DNA of 7,616 nt from Deltaproteobacteria bacterium (GTDB lineage Bacteria > Desulfobacterota > Desulfobacteria > Desulfobacterales > C00003060): the NCBI GenBank assembly GCA_019309245.1, contig JAFDGP010000116.1, positions 1 to 7,616 on the forward strand, read 5' to 3'. The position numbers and the translations under genes are program-made. The notes beneath the pieces were generated by a model. It saw nothing but the letters and a program-made list of their open reading frames with translations. It was not told where the DNA came from and made no database searches. Positions 1 through 6,212 of the stretch are shown here, one piece after another. Position 1 is the stretch's first letter, and each line of letters starts with the position of its first letter.

Positions 1-9
1 CGGGACAGG

Positions 10-291
10 ATGGCTGTCATGAGGCAAGAGGGCGACTGGACGAAATCGGCAATGACGGACCCGGGTGACGACCACAAGACCGGTTCGGCACAAGATTATG
101 TCTGGGCGACGAGCGAACAGGCGAGGTTTCGTGCACTGTCATTGTATCTGATTCGTTCCATCGTGGAGAAATACGGCGGAACGATTCAGGTGGATCTGGC
201 CACGGATACGATTAGCATCGACGTTCCCAAAGACCGGGAGCTGGCCTGTGCTCAGGAGATAGAAGAACAGGTCGGTTCGATGTGTCGATAG
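10..291 (+). CDS. Small conserved-looking protein with a histidine-kinase ATPase C-terminal-like core, function unknown
   Basis: This 93-residue reading frame ends in TAG at 289-291. I do not recognise a named family. The core at about residues 45-75 (LYLIRSIVEKYGGTIQVD, then TISIDVP) looks like the helix-plus-hairpin at the end of GHKL/histidine-kinase ATPase domains, where 'IV..HGG.I.V' is followed by a beta strand ending in P. The N, G1 and G2 ATP-binding boxes are absent, so it cannot be a working kinase. The tail (about 75-93) is acidic with two cysteines (C80, C92). The start is uncertain. The ATG at 10 has its only AG-rich stretch too close. The ATG at 19, with AGGATGG upstream, or the ATG at 52 are alternatives, and the first 40 residues are low in recognisable pattern. 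The gene stands alone here; whatever lies upstream is outside the window. That it is a real gene is likely from the coherent C-terminal half; function is unknown. Confidence 0.6.
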   Translation: MAVMRQEGDWTKSAMTDPGDDHKTGSAQDYVWATSEQARFRALSLYLIRSIVEKYGGTIQVDLATDTISIDVPKDRELACAQEIEEQVGSMCR

Positions 292-424
292 GGGTGGGCG
301 GGCCATTGACAGTGAACAGCGCCAATGCTGCTGACCACGATTAATTTCGTTCGGATGACCTTTTCGTGATTTTGCAGACCCGCGACCGGCAAATGGATGG
401 ACGGGCTGCGGCGGCCAGGTTACG

Positions 425-781
425 ATGAACACGTTGCGGGTGAAATGCATTCGGTGTGGCAAGGAATGGGAAAAGGGGTCTCGAGTAGCATGGGGGCCGC
501 AAGACTACAGCTCGTCACTTTGCCCATCATGTTTCAAAGCGGTGGCGTCCGGCCTGATTCACAAAAGGCAGCGTGCCGAGGGAAACTTCGATTGTTTTGG
601 AACGGCCGGGTCGTTTTGCGACCAGGAGGCGTGCAAGTACAGGCGATGGTGTCTCGAAACCAAAGAGACAGAGGCATCAAGCACGCGACCTGATTTTGAC
701 GCACACGCCGACCGCTCAGGGACGGATTCATCTCAAGAGTCCTCGTCCCGAATTGATACGGTGGATACACACTGTTGCTAG
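425..781 (+). CDS. Cysteine-rich putative zinc-ribbon protein, function unknown
   Basis: This 118-residue protein starts at ATG 425, preceded by an AGG about seven bases upstream. The first 40 residues form a likely zinc ribbon: C8-x2-C11 (KCIRCGKEW) and C33-x2-C36 (LCPSCFK). A second cysteine group follows at C57, C65, C70 and C76 (DCFGTAGSFCDQEACKYRRWC), which could bind a second metal ion or an Fe-S cluster. The last 40 residues are polar and Ser/Thr/Asp-rich, look disordered, and end in Cys-Cys; this tail looks unlike the conserved part and may be a recent extension past an older stop. No membrane segment or signal peptide is visible. It converges on another small CxxC protein at 916-1218. 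Metal binding is inferred from the cysteine spacing; no specific role can be assigned. Confidence 0.7.
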   Translation: MNTLRVKCIRCGKEWEKGSRVAWGPQDYSSSLCPSCFKAVASGLIHKRQRAEGNFDCFGTAGSFCDQEACKYRRWCLETKETEASSTRPDFDAHADRSGTDSSQESSSRIDTVDTHCC

Positions 782-875
782 CCTGCAGACGTGGCGGCAT
801 AACCCAACCAACGTCCTACCGAAAGGCACATTTCTCCCTTCCCCAGAGAGCTTCTGTAGATCCGATGTGACTAGT

Positions 876-914
876 GGCCCCCGCGGCCGAGACTCCTGTT
901 GAGGGGCTTTAATT
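876..914 (+). terminator. Weak candidate terminator hairpin downstream of the 425-781 gene
   Basis: GGCCCC at 876-881 can pair with GGGGCT at 903-908 (one G-U pair), followed by TTTAATTT. The loop is about 21 bases, which is long, and the T-run is interrupted, so this is only a weak candidate. It lies between two convergent genes, where a terminator is expected. Confidence 0.2.
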
Positions 915-915
915 T

Positions 916-1218
916 CTAAAACTTCTTGAATATCAAAGTGTTGCGGTCCAATATTGGGTTTTTTTTCTCCTGCCCCCAAAAATTTTCCGGGTAATACGCT
1001 GCGACCGCTTGCCCGCACTGGTCGCAGGTCAACATAGCGGCCATTTCCTTACCGAAGTCGCTGAGTGCCGCTTGCAGTTGGCTTTCCAAGAACGGAATGA
1101 CGGTATGATGCCTTGCAGCCTCCCCGGCGCAGTTTACGCAGTAATGACGGCCATCTCCGTTTTGAGACAGTTCCTTGAATGCGGAAACACCGTCCAAATT
1201 AAAACGAACCATACCCAT
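916..1218 (-). CDS. Small protein with two CxxC motifs, putative zinc-binding, function unknown
   Basis: This 100-residue protein starts at the ATG at 1218 (minus strand) and ends in TAG at 918-916. The start is well supported by an AAGGAGG ribosome binding site seven bases upstream. It carries C27-x2-C30 (HYCVNCAGEA), followed by H37-H38, and C65-x2-C68 (LTCDQCGQA). Two CxxC knuckles about 35 residues apart are typical of a structural zinc site, and the intervening stretch (about 40-62) looks helical. The C-terminal 20 residues are basic and polar. There is no signal peptide or membrane segment, so it is probably cytoplasmic. It is transcribed away from the aconitase operon, towards the other cysteine-rich gene. 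I do not recognise the family; a DNA-binding or metal-handling role would be speculation. Confidence 0.75.
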   Translation of the reverse strand: MGMVRFNLDGVSAFKELSQNGDGRHYCVNCAGEAARHHTVIPFLESQLQAALSDFGKEMAAMLTCDQCGQAVAAYYPENFWGQEKKNPILDRNTLIFKKF

Positions 1219-1225
1219 GTCTAGA

Positions 1226-1232
1226 TCCTCCT
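1226..1232 (-). promoter_or_regulatory. Strong Shine-Dalgarno site for the 916-1218 gene
   Basis: Read on the minus strand, the sequence is AAAAAGGAGGATCTAGACATG. The full AGGAGG core sits seven bases before the ATG, which fixes the start at 1218 rather than at the second Met two codons later. Confidence 0.8.
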
Positions 1233-1273
1233 TTTTGAAACAATCACATTATTGACGAAACGGATGCGGCCTG

Positions 1274-1300
1274 TTTCCCCCGGGAAAAGGTGCCTGCACC
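1274..1300. repeat. Two adjacent short palindromes upstream of the leftward gene
   Basis: TTTCCC-CC-GGGAAA (1274-1287) is followed one base later by GGTGC-CT-GCACC (1289-1300). Both are near-perfect inverted repeats with two-base centres, which suits a dimeric DNA-binding protein better than an RNA hairpin. They lie 56-82 bases before the start codon of the leftward gene. An operator role is inference. Confidence 0.35.
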
Positions 1301-1434
1301 GGTCGTGGGGTAGTACCTCGCCGCTTCATAGAGGATTGGAACGGGTATGTCAACTATATTGTGGTGCCTCGCAATAAAAAACCTACATATGGTGGTCGAC
1401 CCCAAAAAGCCGATTTTACCGGATCTGCTTTGTT

Positions 1435-1475
1435 GGTGGGCGCTTGAAGGTCAACAGTACGTCGGCACGCCCACC
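1435..1475. repeat. 8-bp inverted repeat with a 25-base loop
   Basis: GGTGGGCG (1435-1442) is the exact reverse complement of CGCCCACC (1468-1475). In a transcript reading towards the aconitase gene it could form a leader stem-loop. No T-run follows, so it is not an intrinsic terminator. Confidence 0.3.
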
Positions 1476-1594
1476 GCCTCACATCTCCGGCAAACTCGGC
1501 AACCGGTGGATCCGGGCCCGCTGGGCGGCATTGACGGATATGTCTTTTGGTGTTACTTACAACTGCGCCCATTCAGGTAGGCAGGGGGTATCCT

Positions 1595-1612
1595 CCATGC
1601 ATGGGGTTAACC
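1595..1612. repeat. Abutting palindromes CCATGCATGG and GGTTAACC
   Basis: A perfect 10-bp palindrome (1595-1604) directly adjoins a perfect 8-bp palindrome (1605-1612), ending 65 bases before the aconitase start. The position would suit a regulator site for the operon. No regulator is identified, and chance occurrence is possible. Confidence 0.3.
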
Positions 1613-1658
1613 TGATTTTTCCGGTGGTCGGCTTTTCGACTGGTCGCTGACCCCGATA

Positions 1659-1700
1659 ATGAACAGCGAGGCAGTGCGTGTCAGCAAAGACATTGTTTGA
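1659..1700 (+). other. 13-codon ORF overlapping the aconitase start
   Basis: An ATG at 1659 opens a 13-residue frame (MNSEAVRVSKDIV) that ends in TGA at 1698-1700. It runs across the ribosome binding site and GTG start of the aconitase gene in another frame. No clear ribosome binding site precedes it. It could be a leader peptide affecting aconitase translation, or chance. Confidence 0.2.
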
Positions 1701-3624
1701 GAAAATCCTGATGGCGCACGGGGTCAGCAGCGCAGCCCGGCCGGGAGACCCGATCGAATTGGTGATTGATCAAACCCTTACACAGGATGCTACCGGCACC
1801 ATGGCCTATCTGCAATTTGAGGCCTTGGGGGTTCCCCGGGTGCGAACGCGGTGTTCCGTGAGTTACGTGGATCACAATACCTTTCAGGCGGGCTTCCAGA
1901 ACAGTGATGATCATCGGTTTCTGCGAACGGTTGCCGCCAAGTACGGCATCACGTTTTCGGGGGCGGGAAACGGCATTTGCCATCAGGTCCACCTGGAATG
2001 CTTTGGTGTTCCCGGCCAGACCCTTCTGGGTTCGGACAGTCACACGTCTACGGGCGGTGGGCTTGGGATGATTGCGATTGGGGCTGGCGGCCTGGATGTG
2101 GCACTGGCGATGGCTGGCGAGCCGTTCCGGCTTCGTTACCCGGAGGTGGTCCGGGTTCGACTCGAGGGGGCGCTGTCCGCCTGGGTCACGGCCAAAGACA
2201 TCGTTCTTGAGATTTTGCGCCGTGTGACCGTCAAAGGTGGAGTTGGGCGGGTTTTTGAGTACTGCGGTCCCGGGGTCAAGACGCTCGCGGTGCCCGAGCG
2301 CGCGACTATTACCAACATGGGGGCAGAGTCCGGGGCGACCACGTCGATATTTCCAAGCGACGAGGCGACCCGGGCATTTCTGGCTTTTCAGGGCAGGAAG
2401 GAGGCATGGCGTGCCTTGGCGCCTGATCCCGACGCTGAGTATGCCGATGCGATTACCATCGACTTGGCGCAGCTTGAACCCCTGGTAGCACTTCCCCACA
2501 TGCCGGACCGGGTGTGTTCGGTGCGTGAGGTGGAAGGAACCAAACTGGATCAGGTGGCCATCGGAAGTTGTACGAATGCCTCATACAAGGATTTGGCCAC
2601 CGTGGCGGCCATTCTCAAAGGACGGTCGGTACACCCTGAAACAAGCCTCGTGATATCGCCCGGCTCCAGGCAAACTCTGGCCTTGCTGGCCGACAGCGGT
2701 GCCCTGAGACACATGATCGACGCCGGAGCCCGTATTCTGGAATGTGCATGCGGACCGTGTATCGGGATCGGGCAGTCTCCCCCAACCGACGGCCGGAGCC
2801 TGAGGACCTTTAATCGTAATTTCAAGGGCAGAAGCGGTACGTTGAGTGCCGAGCTTTATTTGTCCAGTCCGGAGGTGGCCGCCGTGTCGGCCCTGAAAGG
2901 AGAAATTACGGATCCCCGTTCCCTGGGTGAACCGATCCGCGTGCCCATGCCTGAGAGCGGTTTATGCGGCGGGTCCAGGTTCCTGAAACCCGCCGAAGAT
3001 CCCGCCAGAATTGAGGTAATCCGAGGGCCGAACATTCAACCCCTGCCTGAAAGTCGGCCGATGCCTGAACGGCTTGAAGGCGAGGTGCTGATTATTTTGG
3101 GTGACGATATTACGACAGACGACATCATGCCCGCAGGCGCTCATATCCTGGCGCTGCGGTCAAACGTGCCGGAGATCGCCAAATATGTTTTTTCACACCG
3201 AGATCCCGGGTTTGCGAAACGGGCGCTTGAAAGCGGTGGTGGATTTATCGTGGCCGGGAAAAACTATGGCCAGGGCTCCAGTCGGGAACATGCCGCCCTT
3301 GCTCCGATGGCCCTCGGGGTCAAGGGGGTTCTGGCGCTTTCATTTGCGCGGATTCACCGTTCCAATTTGATTAATTTCGGAATTCTGCCGATGATCATTG
3401 AGAATCCTAAAGATCTGGCAGCCATTGAGCAGGCGGATCGACTGGTCGCCGATGGTGTGACGGCCGCCGTGAAGGGGGGGCGGACTAGGCTGCAGATCTT
3501 AAACGCGACGCGGGGCACATTCTTTGATGTCTCCATAGAGCTGGATGACCACGAAAGGCAGGTGGTGGTCTCCGGAGGACGCCTGAACCATTTCAGGCGA
3601 AAGCAAGGCGACCCGGCTTTTTAG
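1678..3624 (+). CDS. Aconitate hydratase, compact 'Aquifex-type' form
   Basis: Aconitase interconverts citrate and isocitrate through cis-aconitate in the cytoplasm, in the TCA cycle, using a [4Fe-4S] cluster. At 648 residues it is much shorter than AcnA (about 890) or AcnB (about 865), and matches the short bacterial aconitases known as the Aquifex type. The catalytic domains (about 1-420) contain VDHN (64-67), HQVHLE (102-107), GSDSHT (118-123), GSCTN (296-300) and CACGPCIG (356-363). The expected cluster ligands are C298, C358 and C361; C356 is an additional nearby cysteine. After a linker, the swivel domain (about 465-625) has GDDITTDDIMPAG (475-487) and GQGSSREHAAL (531-541). That fused domain, with the GSCTN/CGPC motifs, separates it from isopropylmalate isomerase, which is split into LeuC and LeuD. 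The start is GTG with GAGG six bases upstream; an in-frame stop at 1660-1662 rules out a longer form. It is the first gene of the operon with ppiD and hypA. Confidence 0.95.
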   Translation: MSAKTLFEKILMAHGVSSAARPGDPIELVIDQTLTQDATGTMAYLQFEALGVPRVRTRCSVSYVDHNTFQAGFQNSDDHRFLRTVAAKYGITFSGAGNGICHQVHLECFGVPGQTLLGSDSHTSTGGGLGMIAIGAGGLDVALAMAGEPFRLRYPEVVRVRLEGALSAWVTAKDIVLEILRRVTVKGGVGRVFEYCGPGVKTLAVPERATITNMGAESGATTSIFPSDEATRAFLAFQGRKEAWRALAPDPDAEYADAITIDLAQLEPLVALPHMPDRVCSVREVEGTKLDQVAIGSCTNASYKDLATVAAILKGRSVHPETSLVISPGSRQTLALLADSGALRHMIDAGARILECACGPCIGIGQSPPTDGRSLRTFNRNFKGRSGTLSAELYLSSPEVAAVSALKGEITDPRSLGEPIRVPMPESGLCGGSRFLKPAEDPARIEVIRGPNIQPLPESRPMPERLEGEVLIILGDDITTDDIMPAGAHILALRSNVPEIAKYVFSHRDPGFAKRALESGGGFIVAGKNYGQGSSREHAALAPMALGVKGVLALSFARIHRSNLINFGILPMIIENPKDLAAIEQADRLVADGVTAAVKGGRTRLQILNATRGTFFDVSIELDDHERQVVVSGGRLNHFRRKQGDPAF

Positions 3625-3645
3625 GGTCGTGTTTGAGAGGGCGCT

Positions 3646-5541
3646 ATGTTGCATTTAATGAGGAAACATGCGGGCTCCTGGATGATTAAGGTGGTTTTGG
3701 GGGTCATTGTCATCGTATTTATTTTCTGGGGGGTGGGCAGTTATCGTTCTCAGCGAGGCAGCCGCGTGGCTGTGGTCAATGGGGAGACCATTTCGGTGGA
3801 TGAATACCGCAATACCTATGAACAACTTCTGGACCAGTACAGGAGACAGTTTGGCAATGCCCTGGACGAGAAGCTCCTGAAGACCCTGAATGTGAGAAAA
3901 CAGGCCCTGGACAAGTTGATTAATCAAAGGCTGTTACTACAAGCCGCCGACCGGCTTAATCTGCACGTAACAGACCAGGAGGTCGTGAACACCATTCAGA
4001 ATATTAAGGCCTTTCAGCAGGATGGTCGGTTTTCTGCTAGGCGCTACCAGCGGGTTCTGGCTGCCAATCGGTTGTCGCCCGAGGCGTTTGAGGCCAACAT
4101 GCGCATGGACTTGGTGGTGTCCAAGGTCCGGGCCTTTGTGCAGAGCACGGCCAAGGTGTCTGAGGCGGAAGCCCGGGAGCAGTTCAATTGGCGTGAAGAA
4201 CAGAGGCGCATCGATTATGTTGCCTTTGATCCGGCGTCATACAGGGACATCACGATAAGCCCCGAGGATCTCAAAGCTTATTTTGCCTCGCATCAGGAAG
4301 CCTATCAGGCGCCTGCAAAGATCAAGGTGGCCTATGTGCGTGTCGGTTTCAAGGACCTGGAATCACAGTCACAGGTTCAAGAAGAAGACATCTCCCAATA
4401 CTTTGAACAAAACCGCGATCACTATGGGACCCCCAAAAAGGTCAGGGCCCGCCACATCTTGTTCCGCTTGGATCCGGATGCGCCTCAGGAAACCCTTGAT
4501 GCCGTTCGAGCCAAAGCGCAGAAGGTGCTGGATCAGGCCAGGGCCGGGGCAGACCTTGCGAAGCTCGCCGAGAAGTACTCTGAAGATCCCGGCAGCAAGA
4601 AACGGGGAGGCGACCTGGGGTTTTTTACAAGGGACAAGATGGTCAAACCTTTTTCAGACGCGGCATTTTCAATGAAACCCGGCCAGATCAGCGATCTGGT
4701 GGCTACACGCTTCGGCTGGCATATCATCAAAGTAGAAGCGGTCCAGCAAGCCAAGGAGCCGGTGCTGTCCGAGGTGCATGACAAGATTCGAGACAAGCTG
4801 GTGCAGGATGCGGCAAGAACCTTGGCCTACGACAAAGCAGAGGCACTCTATGATGCCACTTACGGAGCCCATCTTATGGATGTGGCAAAAAAGAAGGGCC
4901 TTGAAGTGCACGAAACGGACTTTTTTGATCGGCGTGGTGCTGTCGAGGGCATCAAACCATCGGGAAAGTTTACCGAGCTCGCCTTCAGCCTTGACGATGA
5001 TGAGGTCAGTGAACCCCTAGAGCTTTCAGATGGCTATTACCTCCTGGAGGTTGTGGAGAGGAAGGAAGCCACGATTCCTCCCCTGGAAGCCGTGGCCGAG
5101 AAGGTCCGAGAGGACTTGTTGGATGTCAGGAGGGACGAGGCGGCCCGAAAGGCAGCGGAGCAGTTCCTGGCGGCAGTCAAAAAAGAGGACAAGGCCTTTG
5201 ATCAACAGGCACAGACGTTGAAACTGGAGGTCAAGACCACGGAGTTTTTCACACGCTCCGGATCGATTCCAGGAATCGGGTTTGAGCGCGAGCTTGTGAC
5301 AGCAGCGTTTTCGCTCAGTACTTTCCATCCATTTCCCGAGGAAGTCATTAAAGGGCGAAAGGCCTACTATGTCATTCGATACAAGGGCAAAAAAGCGGCC
5401 GATCCCGAAGCGTTTAAGGCCAAGAAAGCCGAGATGATAGCCAGCCTTGAATCACAAAAGAGACAGGCCTTGCTGGACGACTGGCTTTCCGCACTGCGCA
5501 ACCAGGGAGAGGTCTCTATACAGGAAGGATTTCTGGACTGA
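3646..5541 (+). CDS. ppiD: PpiD/SurA-like membrane-anchored peptidyl-prolyl isomerase
   Basis: This 631-residue protein is close to the 623 of E. coli PpiD and has the same plan. A short cytoplasmic N-terminus is followed by one membrane helix (about 13-30, VVLGVIVIVFIFWGVG), a SurA-like helical chaperone domain (about 36-220, with 'VAVVNGETISVDEYR' opening it), and a parvulin domain (about 265-365). The parvulin domain retains RHIL (H270), GGDLGFF (321-327), KPFSDAAFSMKPGQIS and FGWHIIKV (H359), so it looks better preserved than a degenerate one; enzymatic activity is inferred. The C-terminal part holds two related modules (about 411-475 and 523-588). The protein is expected to sit in the inner membrane facing the periplasm, where it helps newly secreted proteins fold. 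It begins 21 bases after the aconitase stop with GAGAGG upstream, and its TGA shares a base with the hypA ATG. The alternative name is SurA-domain peptidylprolyl isomerase. Confidence 0.88.
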   Translation: MLHLMRKHAGSWMIKVVLGVIVIVFIFWGVGSYRSQRGSRVAVVNGETISVDEYRNTYEQLLDQYRRQFGNALDEKLLKTLNVRKQALDKLINQRLLLQAADRLNLHVTDQEVVNTIQNIKAFQQDGRFSARRYQRVLAANRLSPEAFEANMRMDLVVSKVRAFVQSTAKVSEAEAREQFNWREEQRRIDYVAFDPASYRDITISPEDLKAYFASHQEAYQAPAKIKVAYVRVGFKDLESQSQVQEEDISQYFEQNRDHYGTPKKVRARHILFRLDPDAPQETLDAVRAKAQKVLDQARAGADLAKLAEKYSEDPGSKKRGGDLGFFTRDKMVKPFSDAAFSMKPGQISDLVATRFGWHIIKVEAVQQAKEPVLSEVHDKIRDKLVQDAARTLAYDKAEALYDATYGAHLMDVAKKKGLEVHETDFFDRRGAVEGIKPSGKFTELAFSLDDDEVSEPLELSDGYYLLEVVERKEATIPPLEAVAEKVREDLLDVRRDEAARKAAEQFLAAVKKEDKAFDQQAQTLKLEVKTTEFFTRSGSIPGIGFERELVTAAFSLSTFHPFPEEVIKGRKAYYVIRYKGKKAADPEAFKAKKAEMIASLESQKRQALLDDWLSALRNQGEVSIQEGFLD

Positions 5542-5882
5542 TGCACGAAGTCTCTGTTGCGCAGGGTATCATGAAGATTGTCGAAGACGAAGCTGCCAAG
5601 CACGGCATGTCGCATGTCACCAAGGTCCATGTCCGGATCGGCCAAATGGCCAACGTGGTTCCGGATGCGCTCCTGTTCGCCTTTGAAGGGGTCACCCAGG
5701 GGACGCTCGCCCAGGGCGCGGAACTGGACATTGAGACCGTCCCGGCCAAGGGGCGCTGTGAGGCGTGTGGTATTGAGTTTGATATCGAAGACCTTATCTT
5801 TTTTTGTCCCCGATGTGACGGGGTAGCGGCCGAGGTGGTCTCCGGAAAGGAGCTCGAGTTGACGGAGATAGAAGGGGACTAG
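5541..5882 (+). CDS. hypA: Hydrogenase nickel incorporation protein HypA
   Basis: HypA delivers nickel, with HypB, to the large subunit of [NiFe] hydrogenases during maturation, and in some bacteria to urease. The 113-residue length is standard. The N-terminus MHEVS carries the conserved nickel-binding His2 and Glu3, which fixes the start. The zinc ribbon is intact: C73-x2-C76 (RCEACG) and C89-x2-C92 (FCPRCDG). Its ATG at 5541 overlaps the last base of the upstream TGA, with AAGGA about a dozen bases before, so translation is probably coupled to ppiD. No hypB, other hyp gene or hydrogenase gene follows; the next gene faces it on the other strand. The nickel-dependent partner must therefore be encoded elsewhere. 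No truncation or missing key residue is seen. Confidence 0.96.
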   Translation: MHEVSVAQGIMKIVEDEAAKHGMSHVTKVHVRIGQMANVVPDALLFAFEGVTQGTLAQGAELDIETVPAKGRCEACGIEFDIEDLIFFCPRCDGVAAEVVSGKELELTEIEGD

Positions 5883-5899
5883 CCCTTGTTTGAAAGGGC
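5882..5899 (+). terminator. Hairpin at the end of hypA, possible terminator
   Basis: GCCCTT (5882-5887) and AAGGGC (5894-5899) form a perfect 6-bp stem with a 6-base loop, beginning on the last base of the hypA stop codon. The downstream sequence AACTTTCC has only a short T stretch, so efficiency as an intrinsic terminator is doubtful. Confidence 0.4.
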
Positions 5900-5957
5900 A
5901 ACTTTCCTGTGGGTGTCCTCCGGCCACCCGGCCACGCGCGGAGCGAAAGCTTTGTGC

Positions 5958-6164
5958 CTCGCATGGAGAGCTTTGCGCAACCTCCTGCCGGCGGTCAGGT
6001 CGTCTTCCCTCAAGGCGATATGATCCAGGCCGAGCCTTGCGAAGGGCCGTGCCAGTTCATCGGCATATCGCCTTTCGGCAAAACGACCTGACTGCCGGGC
6101 GGCCGAGCGCACAAAATGTTGCCCTGTAAGCGAGAGCAACGAGTTTTGCAAAGGTCTCGCATGG
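5958..6164. repeat. 9-bp direct repeat CTCGCATGG flanking the inverted-repeat element
   Basis: CTCGCATGG occurs at 5958-5966 and again at 6156-6164, on either side of the long inverted repeat. Just inside the copies, CTTTGCGCAAC (5971-5981) and GTTTTGCAAAG (6143-6153) are imperfect reverse complements. This layout resembles a small non-autonomous element with a target-site duplication. A 9-base match over this distance can also occur by chance. Confidence 0.35.
5984..6102. repeat. Long imperfect inverted repeat, REP/MITE-like
   Basis: The left arm 5984-6022 and the right arm 6064-6102 are reverse complements at 32 of 39 positions, including an unbroken 11-bp block (AAGGCGATATG at 6012-6022 with CATATCGCCTT at 6064-6074). 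The 41-base centre contains a further tip hairpin, CCTT-GCG-AAGG (6035-6045). The whole could extrude as a cruciform or fold as RNA from either strand. Read outward in one frame, the arms encode HIALREDDLTAGR (minus) and HIAFRQNDLTAGR (plus). It lies between two convergent genes, a typical place for extragenic palindromic repeats. Membership of a dispersed family cannot be tested from one copy. Confidence 0.65.
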
Positions 6165-6212
6165 TGATGGGGGAGAGGTGTGCCGGGCCGCCCGGGCTTG
6201 TAACCGGCTTTC

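Larger units (their letters stand above)
1219..1677. other. Divergent intergenic region, no convincing gene
   Basis: These 459 bases separate the leftward small gene from the rightward aconitase operon and should contain promoters for both. Open frames here (for example 1347-1580 and 1444-1650 on the plus strand) lack ribosome binding sites and read as low-complexity Pro/Arg/Gly-rich sequence, so I do not call them genes. TATATT at 1355-1360 resembles a -10 box but has no good -35 at the usual distance. AATAAT read on the minus strand near 1248-1253 is a possible -10 for the leftward gene, also without a good -35. Three short palindromic structures are listed separately. No riboswitch was recognised. 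Confidence 0.55.
5883..6212. other. Convergent intergenic region with palindromic repeat structure
   Basis: These 330 bases lie between the ends of hypA (+) and the Spy-like gene (-). They hold the hypA-end hairpin, a long imperfect inverted repeat (5984-6102), a smaller stem GTTGC/GCAAC (6118-6122 with 6136-6140), and a GC palindrome CCGGGC-C-GCCCGG (6183-6195). A minus-strand frame runs through the whole region, but it lacks a proper start and overlaps the Spy-like gene, so it is not called a gene. Confidence 0.6.

Noticed and set aside
306..334. TTGACA at 306-311 as a -35 box upstream of the 425-781 gene
   Set aside because: The hexamer is perfect, but at 17-base spacing the -10 position reads TGCTGA, a poor match; not strong enough to call a promoter.
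1347..1650. Plus-strand frames in the divergent intergenic region
   Set aside because: No ribosome binding site, no domain pattern, and the two frames overlap each other; better treated as non-coding.
1681..2499. Long minus-strand open frame (272 codons) opposite the aconitase gene
   Set aside because: It lies wholly within well-conserved aconitase coding sequence, lacks a ribosome binding site, and its product shows no domain-like pattern; it reflects codon bias of the real gene.
1678..3624. Isopropylmalate or homoaconitate isomerase instead of aconitase
   Set aside because: The swivel domain is fused in the same chain and the GSCTN and ACGPCIG motifs fit aconitase; leucine-pathway enzymes of bacteria are usually split into two subunits.
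5367..5927. Minus-strand frame of 186 codons opposite the ppiD end and hypA
   Set aside because: Both plus-strand genes have clear domain evidence over the same bases; the antisense product has no recognisable motif.
6183..6195. GC palindrome as an intrinsic terminator for the Spy-like gene
   Set aside because: Read on the minus strand it is followed by ACACCTCTCC, not a T-run, and its centre is too short for a standard loop.
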